Source: Bacteroidota bacterium (GTDB taxonomy: Bacteria > Bacteroidota > Bacteroidia > Bacteroidales > B18-G4). Taken from it: 5,030 bases of DNA. The notes under the pieces were generated by a model that was given only the letters and a program-made list of their open reading frames with translations, was not told the DNA's origin and searched no databases. The DNA lies in contig QMPN01000233.1 of the NCBI GenBank assembly GCA_003648575.1, positions 1-5,030 of the forward strand, read 5' to 3'. How positions within the stretch are numbered: position 1 is the first letter of the stretch; the number at the start of each line of letters is the position of its first letter. This document shows, piece by piece, positions 1 through 5,030 of the stretch. The position numbers were made by a program, and so were the translations under genes.

Positions 1-526
1 CGATCTCGGCATTTCCAAATTTAACGGTTACTGAGTTATCCTTTCCGGTAAGCCCGTCCAGTTCAAGGTTGCCGTAGTCTACACGGATCTTTGCAGGGCC
101 AGAAAGTTCTCCGACATATGCATTGCCGAATTCATTCTTCAGGTCTAGCATACAGCCGGCAGGCATCTTCACTTCATATTCGATGCTCATCTCGCAATTC
201 CTGCAGTTCAGATTCCCGGTGAAAACGGTTATTGCCTTCACCAGATCATTGCTCCCTGAGATCTTTGCATTGATCTTATCCAGGATTTTCTGAGACTCCT
301 TTTCATTCTTAGCATCGACACTGATCTCCACATCGATCACGACCTGGTTCTTATCCCATGTCTGAATGTACACCTGCCCATACTTGTTATCAATCTGCAC
401 CCTGGCATCTGAGTTCACATCGTAGGTTTCGTGATAGCTTTTTTTAAGTTCCTGAGCTGTGAGGCCTGCTGTGATAAACAGCAGCATCAGGGTGATCATG
501 GTTGAAATTCGTGTAAAACTTTTCAT
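1..526 (-). CDS. Secreted DUF4097-like beta-repeat protein (putative adhesin family), partial
   Basis: Translating the minus strand from the ATG at 526 gives 175 codons open to the window edge, so the C-terminus is missing. Residues 1-24 form a signal peptide: a basic start (MKSFTR), a hydrophobic core around residues 10-22, and a likely cut at TA|QELKK. The mature part is rich in alternating beta-strand residues. It repeats an aromatic-Gly turn at NKYGQV (about 48), NEFGNA (131), DYGNLE (150) and KFGNAE (169), the last three spaced 18-19 residues apart. This is typical of DUF4097/DUF2807-like beta-solenoid proteins, whose function is poorly known despite the adhesin label. A CxxC (C108, C111) and a third cysteine (C125) are present. 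The ATG lies 17 nt after the stop of the upstream membrane gene, so the two are probably cotranscribed with the sigma factor. The family call is moderately sure; export is well supported. Confidence 0.8.
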   Translation of the reverse strand, partial: MKSFTRISTMITLMLLFITAGLTAQELKKSYHETYDVNSDARVQIDNKYGQVYIQTWDKNQVVIDVEISVDAKNEKESQKILDKINAKISGSNDLVKAITVFTGNLNCRNCEMSIEYEVKMPAGCMLDLKNEFGNAYVGELSGPAKIRVDYGNLELDGLTGKDNSVTVKFGNAEI

Positions 527-543
527 TTTTTCCGGTTTTAAGT

Positions 544-1059
544 TTAAAGTTGACATATTTTGGCAATGATATTATCAAGTATTTTTATTCTTGTTCTATA
601 GTTGTTGACGAGGGCTCCGTAAACTCTGTCATTGGAATCGTCTCTGATCAGTTCTTCCTGCAATACGCCGGCATCTTTTTCCAGTTCTTCGAGCTGCACT
701 CTGGCCATTTCATCGATCTTTGCAGCTTCCTCATTCGAAGCAGCACAATTGCTGATATCGCCCAGCTTCTGATCAGTAAGTCTGTTGTAATGATCGACCA
801 CCTGGCTAAGTTCATCACTCATCTGCCCGGCCTGTACTGTAGATGAATTATCGGAATACTGAAATATCAGCAAAGCTGAAATCGTTGCGACAAGAGCGAT
901 GGTGGCAGCAATGCGCCATACCGGCCTCCGGTGTTTACGCTCGCTGGTATGCAGCTTTTCGTCTAGTTTGGAAGCAAATCGCTCGATATGCCCTTCATCC
1001 GGCTCATGCACATCATAGTGCTGACGATTTTTCTTGATCTTATCTTCTAATATACTCAT
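544..1059 (-). CDS. Single-pass membrane protein, probable anti-sigma factor
   Basis: This 171-residue protein has three parts. A charged cytoplasmic N-terminus (1-48) contains the HEPDEGHIERFASKL stretch (18-32), a pattern I associate with Bacteroidota proteins encoded beside ECF sigma factors. One transmembrane helix follows at about 49-67 (WRIAATIALVATISALLIF), preceded by the basic run RKHRR, which favours a cytoplasmic N-terminus. A periplasmic C-terminal half (about 70-171) is highly charged and probably helical or coiled. I see no zinc-binding HxxxCxxC anti-sigma motif. The ATG at 1059 lies 5 nt after the sigma-factor stop, so the genes are very likely one transcript. By position and topology it would hold the sigma factor at the membrane. 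That role is inferred from context, not from a recognised catalytic or binding motif. An alternative is a structural envelope protein merely cotranscribed with the regulator. Confidence 0.8.
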   Translation of the reverse strand: MSILEDKIKKNRQHYDVHEPDEGHIERFASKLDEKLHTSERKHRRPVWRIAATIALVATISALLIFQYSDNSSTVQAGQMSDELSQVVDHYNRLTDQKLGDISNCAASNEEAAKIDEMARVQLEELEKDAGVLQEELIRDDSNDRVYGALVNNYRTRIKILDNIIAKICQL

Positions 1060-1064
1060 AATAA

Positions 1065-1631
1065 TTAATTTACAAGTTCATCGATCTTTTGTTGTTTTAG
1101 CCAATCCCGCAGGCGGTGCTTCGCCCTGGAAAAACGTGTTCGGCTCGCATTATTAGAGATTTGCATAAATTGCGAAATCTCGTCATGGTCGTATCCTTCC
1201 AGCAGGAACAGGCTCATGATCATCCTGTCGTCCTCACCCAGTTGTTCGATCCCTTTTCTGATTTGATCAGTTTTATAGGACAAAACTTCCAGATAGTTCT
1301 CATTTGACTCTTCTGTCATGGGTTCTATCCCTGATTCTTCAAGAGATACGCTCTCCTTCTGCTTTTTAAGTTGATCTATTGCCCTGTTGATCACAATCCT
1401 TTTTAACCATGCTCCAAAACTGGCCTCACCCTTATAGTCCGCAATCTTCTGGAAGCCTGTCAGGAAGGCTTCCTGCATGACATCCTCTGCCTCGGCACTG
1501 TGTTTTACGATCCTGAATGCTGTATTGAACATGGCTTTATAATATAAATTGTAGATCTGTAGCTGCGACTTACGGTTGTTAACCCGGCAGCCGGCAATCA
1601 GGTCTTCATGCATGTTTACGCTTCGCTTCAT
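1065..1631 (-). CDS. ECF-family RNA polymerase sigma-70 factor
   Basis: This 188-residue protein has the two-domain layout of group 4 sigma factors. Sigma region 2 covers about 24-92, including the core-binding EAEDVMQEAFLTGFQKI (47-63) and the -10-recognition helix FGAWLKRIVINRAIDQLKK (72-90). After an acidic linker (about 93-120), region 4 runs from about 122 to 178, with the helix-turn-helix YDHDEISQFMQISNNASRTRFSRAKHRL. It would direct RNA polymerase to its own regulon, probably including this operon. Three starts are possible: TTG at 1634, ATG at 1631 and ATG at 1613 (giving MHEDLIAGC). I chose ATG 1631, but the 1613 start gives an N-terminus typical of the family and cannot be excluded. 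None has a clear Shine-Dalgarno sequence. The linked single-pass membrane gene supports regulation by sequestration. It is divergent from the transporter operon. Confidence 0.93.
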   Translation of the reverse strand: MKRSVNMHEDLIAGCRVNNRKSQLQIYNLYYKAMFNTAFRIVKHSAEAEDVMQEAFLTGFQKIADYKGEASFGAWLKRIVINRAIDQLKKQKESVSLEESGIEPMTEESNENYLEVLSYKTDQIRKGIEQLGEDDRMIMSLFLLEGYDHDEISQFMQISNNASRTRFSRAKHRLRDWLKQQKIDELVN

Positions 1632-1696
1632 CAAGGCGTTGTTTAAATTAGTGACTGAGTTTTATTTCAATTGTTACAAGATACGAGAAAAAAGCA

Positions 1697-1745
1697 GGTG
1701 CCAGATACTAGGTGCTGGGTACTGGGTGCTAGGTTCTGTGTATTC
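1697..1745. repeat. Degenerate heptanucleotide tandem repeat, consensus GGTRCTR
   Basis: Read in sevens the sequence is GGTGCCA, GATACTA, GGTGCTG, GGTACTG, GGTGCTA, GGTTCTG, TGTATTC. The first six units match a GGTRCTR consensus with one or two changes each, and the seventh decays. It lies between the divergent sigma-factor and transporter genes, just upstream of the proposed transporter start. A seven-base period does not preserve reading frame, which argues against coding. A related patch occurs at 4745-4798. Confidence 0.75.
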
Positions 1746-1761
1746 GTGTTTAAGTTTTACA

Positions 1762-1769
1762 TATTTTTG
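1762..1769 (+). promoter_or_regulatory. Possible -7 element of the transporter operon (TATTTTTG)
   Basis: The octamer fits the Bacteroidota -7 consensus TAnnTTTG exactly and ends 4 nt before the proposed GTG start. No TTG is found at the expected distance upstream, so only half of the promoter is supported. If real, the transcript would start at or next to the start codon. The surrounding sequence is T-rich, so chance is a real alternative. Confidence 0.3.
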
Positions 1770-1773
1770 TTTT

Positions 1774-2670
1774 GTGGAAGCAAAAGCTACTAAACGTGTA
1801 TATATTTACATTGCTGCTTTGCTGGCGATGGCATTCTGGGGGATGTCATTTGTATGGACTTCCATTGTTTTCGAGTATTACCCACCTATCACAACCATCT
1901 TCCTGAGGCTGGTCATTTCCAGTATTTTTCTGTTTATTATCCTTTCATTTACGGGCTTTCTGAAGAGGATACGCAAAGAACATATGCTATTGTTTTTGAC
2001 CTCTGCGATATTTAATCCTTTCTTTTATTTCCTGGGGGAGAATTACGGTCTGAAGTATTCGACAGCCTCAATCAGCGCAGTGGTCATTACCACTATTCCG
2101 GTATTAACACCTTTTGCTGCCTGGTTCATGATCAGGGAGAAGATATCCATGCTGAACATCGCCGGGATCATGATTTCCTTTACAGGGATACTTGTTATGC
2201 TCATCAACCCCGATTTCAGCTTTACCACTGATCCGAAAGGCGTTCTCATGCTTTTTGGGGCAGTTCTTTCGGCTGTGATTTATTCCATCCTGCTGAAAAA
2301 GCTCATGGCATTTTACAGTCCGGTAAACCTCATTGCCTGGCAAAACCTGCTTGGGGCAGTTCTGTTCCTGCCTTTATTTCTCCTCCTTGACCTGGATGAG
2401 TTTGTTCATGTCGTCCCTGACAGAAGGCTTTTATTTGCCCTATGTTCTCTGGCTATTCTGGCTTCTTCACTATCCTATATACTCTTTGCTACTACTATCA
2501 AGCAGTTGGGGGTGAACCGGGCCAACGTATACAGCAATCTCATTCCTGTGATCACAGCCATCGCGTCATATTTTATATTAGATGAAATGTTCAGCGGGAA
2601 GAAGATCGCCGGCATTATTATCGTTATTTTTGGTGTGATCATCACACAGATCAATAAAACGAAGAGATAA
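1774..2670 (+). CDS. EamA-domain transporter (DMT superfamily), putative metabolite exporter
   Basis: From a GTG at 1774 this is a 298-residue inner-membrane protein, the usual length for DMT-superfamily carriers with ten helices. Two homologous EamA halves are visible: residues 11-144, opening with the characteristic AFWGMSFVWTSIVFE, and residues 156-293, ending with NLIPVITAIASYFILDEMFSGKKIAGIIIVIFGV. The family includes exporters of amino acids and other small metabolites; substrate cannot be read from sequence. The frame stays open upstream to 1576, but that extension would be hydrophilic, run through the heptamer repeat and overlap the opposite-strand sigma gene. The transporter homology begins only after GTG 1774, and the first in-frame ATG after it (1828) lies inside helix 1. 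No Shine-Dalgarno sequence precedes the GTG. The stop is one base from the start of the downstream dehydrogenase, so the two are an operon. Confidence 0.9.
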   Translation: MEAKATKRVYIYIAALLAMAFWGMSFVWTSIVFEYYPPITTIFLRLVISSIFLFIILSFTGFLKRIRKEHMLLFLTSAIFNPFFYFLGENYGLKYSTASISAVVITTIPVLTPFAAWFMIREKISMLNIAGIMISFTGILVMLINPDFSFTTDPKGVLMLFGAVLSAVIYSILLKKLMAFYSPVNLIAWQNLLGAVLFLPLFLLLDLDEFVHVVPDRRLLFALCSLAILASSLSYILFATTIKQLGVNRANVYSNLIPVITAIASYFILDEMFSGKKIAGIIIVIFGVIITQINKTKR

Positions 2671-2671
2671 A

Positions 2672-3805
2672 ATGGAAAAGAAGAAAATAATTGTATTGGG
2701 TGGCGGCCTTGTAGGTGGTCCTATGGCCCGAGACCTGGCAGAAGAATTCAATGTCGGCCTGGCCGATATTGATGAAAAGAAACTCAGGAAGGCCATTGGT
2801 GATTTCTCTATAAATGGCATTGTTTGTGATCTTTCTCAGGAAGAAAAGGTACGGGAGTTGGTTCGGGATTTTGACCTGGTGATCAATGCTGTTCCCGGGC
2901 ATATGGGCTTTAACACCCTGGAAACAGTAATCGATAGCGGAAAAAATGTCGTCGACATAGCATTTTTCCCGGAAGACCTCTTCCTTCTCGATGGCCTTGC
3001 CAAGGAAAAAGGGGTGATAGCCATCTCTGATATTGGCGTTGCACCGGGCATGAGTAACATCCTAACTGCTTATGCGTCCGATCAGCTCGACGAAACCAAA
3101 AATGTAAAGATCATGGTTGGCGGACTCCCACGTGTAAGACAGCATCCCTGGGAATATAAGGCCGTCTTCTCTCCTGCCGATGTCATAGAAGAATATACCC
3201 GTCCTGCCAGGATCGTCAGGAATGGAAAAGAATGCATACTCCCTGCCCTCTGTGAAAAAGAACTGGTAGAGATAGAGGGCGTTGGAACACTGGAGGCATT
3301 TATCAGTGATGGTCTGCGTTCCCTGATACGCACTATTGATGCCCCCGATATGGAAGAAAAGACCCTGAGGTATCCGGGCCATGCAAGGTTGATGGAAATC
3401 CTGCGCGATTCAGGCTTTTTCGGCCAGGAAACGAAGAAGTTCGGACAAGGTGAAGTCAGTCCCCTTGAAATGACATCAAGCCTGCTGTTCGACCAATGGA
3501 AGCTCAAGGAGGGTGAAGTAGATATTACAGTAATGAAGGTAATCGTGAGTGGCATAAAGGATGGAGATCCCATGCGCATAAGCTATGATCTGTATGACGA
3601 ATACGATTCAAAAACCGGTATCCATTCCATGGCCAGGACCACGGGCTATACAGCTACCATAACCGCCAGGATGGTACTAAATGGGATCTATAGCCACCAG
3701 GGCGTTTCCCCGCCAGAATATCTCGGGAAGCATGAAGCCTGTGTTTCCTATCTCTTCAAAGAATTCGAAAAGAGAAATATATATTATAAAAAGACAGTGG
3801 AGTAA
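2672..3805 (+). CDS. Saccharopine dehydrogenase-family oxidoreductase, lysine 6-dehydrogenase-like
   Basis: This 377-residue protein starts with a Rossmann fold: beta strand KKIIVLG, then the dinucleotide loop G10-G-G12-L-V-G15, and an acid at the end of strand 2 (LADID, D32) that would favour NAD+ over NADP+. The family signature DIGVAPGMSN lies at 120-129, and the TLRYPGHARLME block (231-242) is typical of the saccharopine dehydrogenase C-terminal/catalytic domain. Length and these blocks are closest, in my judgement, to lysine 6-dehydrogenase-type enzymes, which oxidatively deaminate the lysine side chain to give piperideine-6-carboxylate. Saccharopine or carboxynorspermidine dehydrogenases are related alternatives, so substrate is not proven. 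It is probably cytoplasmic, with no signal peptide. The ATG follows the transporter stop after one base, with a purine-rich stretch (GAAGAGATAAA) ahead of it, implying coupled translation. A hairpin terminator begins 2 nt after the stop. Confidence 0.9.
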   Translation: MEKKKIIVLGGGLVGGPMARDLAEEFNVGLADIDEKKLRKAIGDFSINGIVCDLSQEEKVRELVRDFDLVINAVPGHMGFNTLETVIDSGKNVVDIAFFPEDLFLLDGLAKEKGVIAISDIGVAPGMSNILTAYASDQLDETKNVKIMVGGLPRVRQHPWEYKAVFSPADVIEEYTRPARIVRNGKECILPALCEKELVEIEGVGTLEAFISDGLRSLIRTIDAPDMEEKTLRYPGHARLMEILRDSGFFGQETKKFGQGEVSPLEMTSSLLFDQWKLKEGEVDITVMKVIVSGIKDGDPMRISYDLYDEYDSKTGIHSMARTTGYTATITARMVLNGIYSHQGVSPPEYLGKHEACVSYLFKEFEKRNIYYKKTVE

Positions 3806-3807
3806 AA

Positions 3808-3837
3808 AAACGCATCAACCAGTAGGATGATGCGTTT
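3808..3837. terminator. Intrinsic terminator shared by two convergent genes
   Basis: A perfect 10-bp inverted repeat (AAACGCATCA / TGATGCGTTT) encloses a 10-nt loop. On the minus strand the stem runs straight into an unbroken T tract (complement of the A run at 3804-3810), a textbook terminator for the outer-membrane-type gene whose stop lies 18 nt before it. On the plus strand it sits 2 nt after the dehydrogenase stop, but only TTT precedes ATA, with a T-rich tract from 3847, so termination may be weaker in that direction. Confidence 0.85.
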
Positions 3838-3855
3838 ATATGATAGTTTTTTCTT

Positions 3856-4518
3856 TTATCGTGTTTCGATCCTGAAGATCAATCCGGCACTTAGCACAAG
3901 GTTCACAGGAAATGTTGTTTCACTCACTGAGATCCAATCATTTACACCTTCACCTGTATCTTCGATAATATTCCTGAAGTGTTTGCCTTCTCCCATGAAT
4001 ACGGGAAGTGCCATCAGGGCCTGAAACTTGAATCCGAGAACACGGTCGAAATAGTAATTGATACCCGTTTGGGCCCCGATTGAGAACCTTGGAACATTTC
4101 CTACCCCTGATTTTGAGATATTATAGTTCACCAGCCCCAGATTGGGACCAAAGAATATATTGAAATCTCTTTGTATCTCGCCTTGAACTACCCATGCAAG
4201 TTGGAAATAGGTAACCATCATTTTATAATCCGTTTCTTCAATCAAATCGGCATAATCTGGAGATTCATTCCATGTTGCACGCGAAAATGAGTTTGAGATT
4301 GTAATCTCGAACTTGCTCTTATAATTTGATGTAGGGAAGCTGAAGTTCGCACCAATATTCATAATATCATTCACTTCCATGGTACCCTCAATAAATTTAA
4401 GGTCGCTTCTGAACGTGTAACCCAACATGGGTGTGATCTCTATTTCCTGTGCACGGATCCCTTGTGAAAGAAACAATGTGACCAGTATCAAGACTCCTAA
4501 ATAACGCATCCTCTTCAT
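3856..4518 (-). CDS. Exported protein, probable outer-membrane beta-barrel
   Basis: This 220-residue protein has a clear signal peptide: MKRMR, then a hydrophobic core (LGVLILVTLFL), with a likely cut at residue 23 (IRA|QEIEITP). The mature chain shows alternating polar/hydrophobic strands with aromatic and glycine turns, such as ITPMLGYTFRSDLKF, NIGANFSF, FNIFFGPNLGLVNY, RFSIGAQTGINYYFDRVLGFKFQ and FPVNLVLSAGLIFRIE. These suggest a small barrel of about eight strands in the outer membrane. The pattern resembles the porin/OmpA-like barrel proteins widespread in Bacteroidota, but no specific family or ligand is recognised. It carries no lipobox and no C-terminal peptidoglycan-binding domain. 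It is a single gene, convergent with the dehydrogenase operon and sharing its terminator. The ATG at 4518 is the natural start; ATG 4509 would leave a less basic signal peptide. No strong Shine-Dalgarno sequence precedes it. Confidence 0.85.
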   Translation of the reverse strand: MKRMRYLGVLILVTLFLSQGIRAQEIEITPMLGYTFRSDLKFIEGTMEVNDIMNIGANFSFPTSNYKSKFEITISNSFSRATWNESPDYADLIEETDYKMMVTYFQLAWVVQGEIQRDFNIFFGPNLGLVNYNISKSGVGNVPRFSIGAQTGINYYFDRVLGFKFQALMALPVFMGEGKHFRNIIEDTGEGVNDWISVSETTFPVNLVLSAGLIFRIETR

Positions 4519-4568
4519 AACTATTTGGTTTGGTTTGTTTTGTTAACTACAATTTCAAGTCTGGGTTC

Positions 4569-4586
4569 ATCACCGCAAGCGATGAT
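4569..4586 (-). other. Small hairpin in the leader of the exported-protein gene
   Basis: Read on the minus strand, ATCATC-GCTTGC-GGTGAT can form a 6-bp stem, including one G-U pair, around a 6-nt loop. The loop edges GC/GC could also pair. It lies about 50 nt upstream of the ATG. There is no T tract after it, so it is not a terminator. A role in mRNA stability or translation is only a guess. Confidence 0.3.
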
Positions 4587-4625
4587 ATATGTGGTTTATA
4601 CTTATTGGTCGTTTTAAATGTTTCA

Positions 4626-4657
4626 TAAATATAAATATTGTTTTATTGCGATTACAA
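4626..4657 (-). promoter_or_regulatory. Candidate promoter for the exported-protein gene
   Basis: On the minus strand there is a TTG (4657-4655), then 21 nt, then TATATTTA (4633-4626). The latter is one base off the Bacteroidota -7 consensus TAnnTTTG. A start near 4620 would give a leader of about 100 nt. The region is AT-rich, so chance matches are likely and the call is tentative. Confidence 0.35.
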
Positions 4658-4744
4658 GCTGTCCGGGTATTTTCAGTACAATCACCAAGCCAAATACGGA
4701 TAAACACGTAGAAGGGTTTAGTTGTTCTGGGCAGTATTTTATAA

Positions 4745-4798
4745 GGTGCTGGGGGCTGCGTAGAGTACTTCTTCTATCTTCTATCGCCTTCTAATATC
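4745..4798. repeat. Second heptamer-phased repeat patch
   Basis: The patch begins with GGTGCTG GGGGCTG, the same unit as at 1711-1717, and after a degenerate unit turns into CTTCTAT CTTCTAT (4771-4784) followed by CGCCTTC TAATATC. The seven-base phase continues across the change of motif. A fainter opposite-strand echo, GTTGAAG TTAGAAG, lies at 4845-4858. The patch sits in the intergenic space before the tRNA gene and has no coding character. Confidence 0.6.
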
Positions 4799-4927
4799 TC
4801 AACCTAAAATTTACCTTCTCACTTATGAATTCAGATTTACTAAAGTTGAAGTTAGAAGCCAGAAATGTTTTGATTCCTGAAATATCAGTTATTTGTTTTT
4901 GAATAGGAATTCAAATCAAAAAATATT

Positions 4928-4935
4928 TATATTTG
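4928..4935 (+). promoter_or_regulatory. -7 promoter element of the tRNA gene (TATATTTG)
   Basis: TATATTTG is an exact match to the Bacteroidota -7 consensus TAnnTTTG and ends 13 nt before the mature tRNA 5' end, leaving room for a short leader. The nearest upstream TTG (4899-4901) is 26 nt away, longer than usual, so the -33 part is uncertain. Confidence 0.6.
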
Positions 4936-4948
4936 CAGCCCCAATTAT

Positions 4949-5022
4949 GGCGAGGTAGCTCAGTTGGTTAGAGCGTCGGATTCATAACCCGGAGGTCTCG
5001 AGTTCAATTCTCGATCTCGCTA
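4949..5022 (+). tRNA. tRNA-Met, anticodon CAU (probably elongator)
   Basis: The 74 nt fold into a full cloverleaf. The acceptor stem is GGCGAGG with TCTCGCT (G-U at both ends), the D arm is GCTC/GAGC around AGTTGGTTA, the anticodon loop is TTCATAA, and the T arm is TCGAG/CTCGA around TTCAATT. The discriminator base is A. CCA is not encoded (CAACAAAA follows), so it must be added by the CCA-adding enzyme. The first pair is G-U rather than the unpaired C-A of bacterial initiators, and the anticodon stem lacks the three initiator G-C pairs, so an elongator is favoured. A tRNA-Ile whose CAU is modified to lysidine is the remaining alternative. The anticodon stem has an A-C mismatch next to the loop. 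Confidence 0.93.
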
Positions 5023-5030
5023 CAACAAAA

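Larger units (their letters stand above)
4519..4948. other. Gene-free stretch between the barrel-type gene and the tRNA gene
   Basis: No convincing gene is visible in these 430 bases. Reading left to right it holds the leader of the minus-strand exported-protein gene with a small hairpin (4569-4586), a candidate minus-strand promoter (4626-4657), a heptamer-phased repeat patch (4745-4798, with a fainter inverted echo at 4845-4858), and the AT-rich tRNA promoter region. One 58-codon ORF (4618-4794, plus) crosses the repeat and looks like chance. Confidence 0.7.

Noticed and set aside
1643..1670. Possible sigma-operon promoter on the minus strand: TTG (1670-1668), 17 nt, TAATTTAA (1650-1643)
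   Set aside because: The -7 element matches only the TA and two of the T positions of TAnnTTTG in AT-rich DNA, and the spacing is short. It is too weak to annotate, though it would fit the later ATG start at 1613.
1576..1773. Upstream extension of the transporter reading frame, adding 66 codons, with possible ATG at 1612
   Set aside because: It overlaps the start of the opposite-strand sigma gene, reads through the non-coding heptamer repeat, and the added residues look nothing like an EamA protein, whose homology begins after GTG 1774.
3082..3579. A 165-codon minus-strand ORF inside the dehydrogenase gene, and similar long antisense ORFs elsewhere
   Set aside because: The plus-strand dehydrogenase has clear family motifs throughout this span. 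The antisense product is serine/proline-rich shadow translation with no domain features.
4618..4794. A 58-codon ORF on the plus strand starting MFHKYKYCF
   Set aside because: It has no ribosome-binding signal, its composition is not protein-like, and its last third is translated heptamer repeat. It also overlaps the leader and promoter region of the minus-strand gene.
4949..5022. tRNA gene as a possible integration site
   Set aside because: No duplicate of the tRNA 3' end, integrase gene or other mobile-element trace is visible in the window.

Overview
The window looks like a chromosomal segment from a member of the Bacteroidota, probably an environmental Bacteroidales/Marinilabiliales-type organism. 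The case rests on several agreeing signals. Two AT-rich leaders carry the phylum-type -7 element TAnnTTTG or a close match. Shine-Dalgarno sequences are weak or absent. Exported proteins have signal peptides ending in A-Q. The tRNA gene lacks an encoded CCA. There is also an ECF sigma factor with a single-pass membrane partner of a type common in this phylum. No species call is possible from the sequence alone.

Left third (1-1631, minus strand): a compact operon read right to left. It encodes an ECF sigma-70 factor, then after 5 nt a 171-residue single-pass membrane protein that fits an anti-sigma factor, then after 17 nt the first 175 residues of a secreted DUF4097-like beta-repeat protein that runs off the left edge. 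The likely logic is an envelope-responsive regulator with its membrane-bound antagonist and an exported product. The inducing signal cannot be read from the sequence.

Middle (1635-3805, plus strand): after a short divergent intergenic region holding a degenerate heptanucleotide repeat comes a two-gene operon. It encodes an EamA (DMT superfamily) ten-helix transporter and, one base after its stop codon, a saccharopine-dehydrogenase-like oxidoreductase resembling lysine 6-dehydrogenase. The tight coupling suggests that transporter and enzyme handle related, probably amino-acid-derived, metabolites.

Right third (3806-5030): a perfect 10-bp hairpin terminator separates the plus-strand operon from a convergent minus-strand gene for a 220-residue exported protein, probably an outer-membrane beta-barrel. 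A gene-free stretch of about 430 bp follows. It holds a putative promoter and a small leader hairpin for that gene, then a second patch of heptamer-phased repeats, then a strong -7 element. The window closes with a tRNA gene with anticodon CAU, most likely elongator tRNA-Met.

No mobile element, CRISPR array or clearly new system is visible. The least explained structures are the two heptamer-phased intergenic repeats and the transporter-dehydrogenase pairing.
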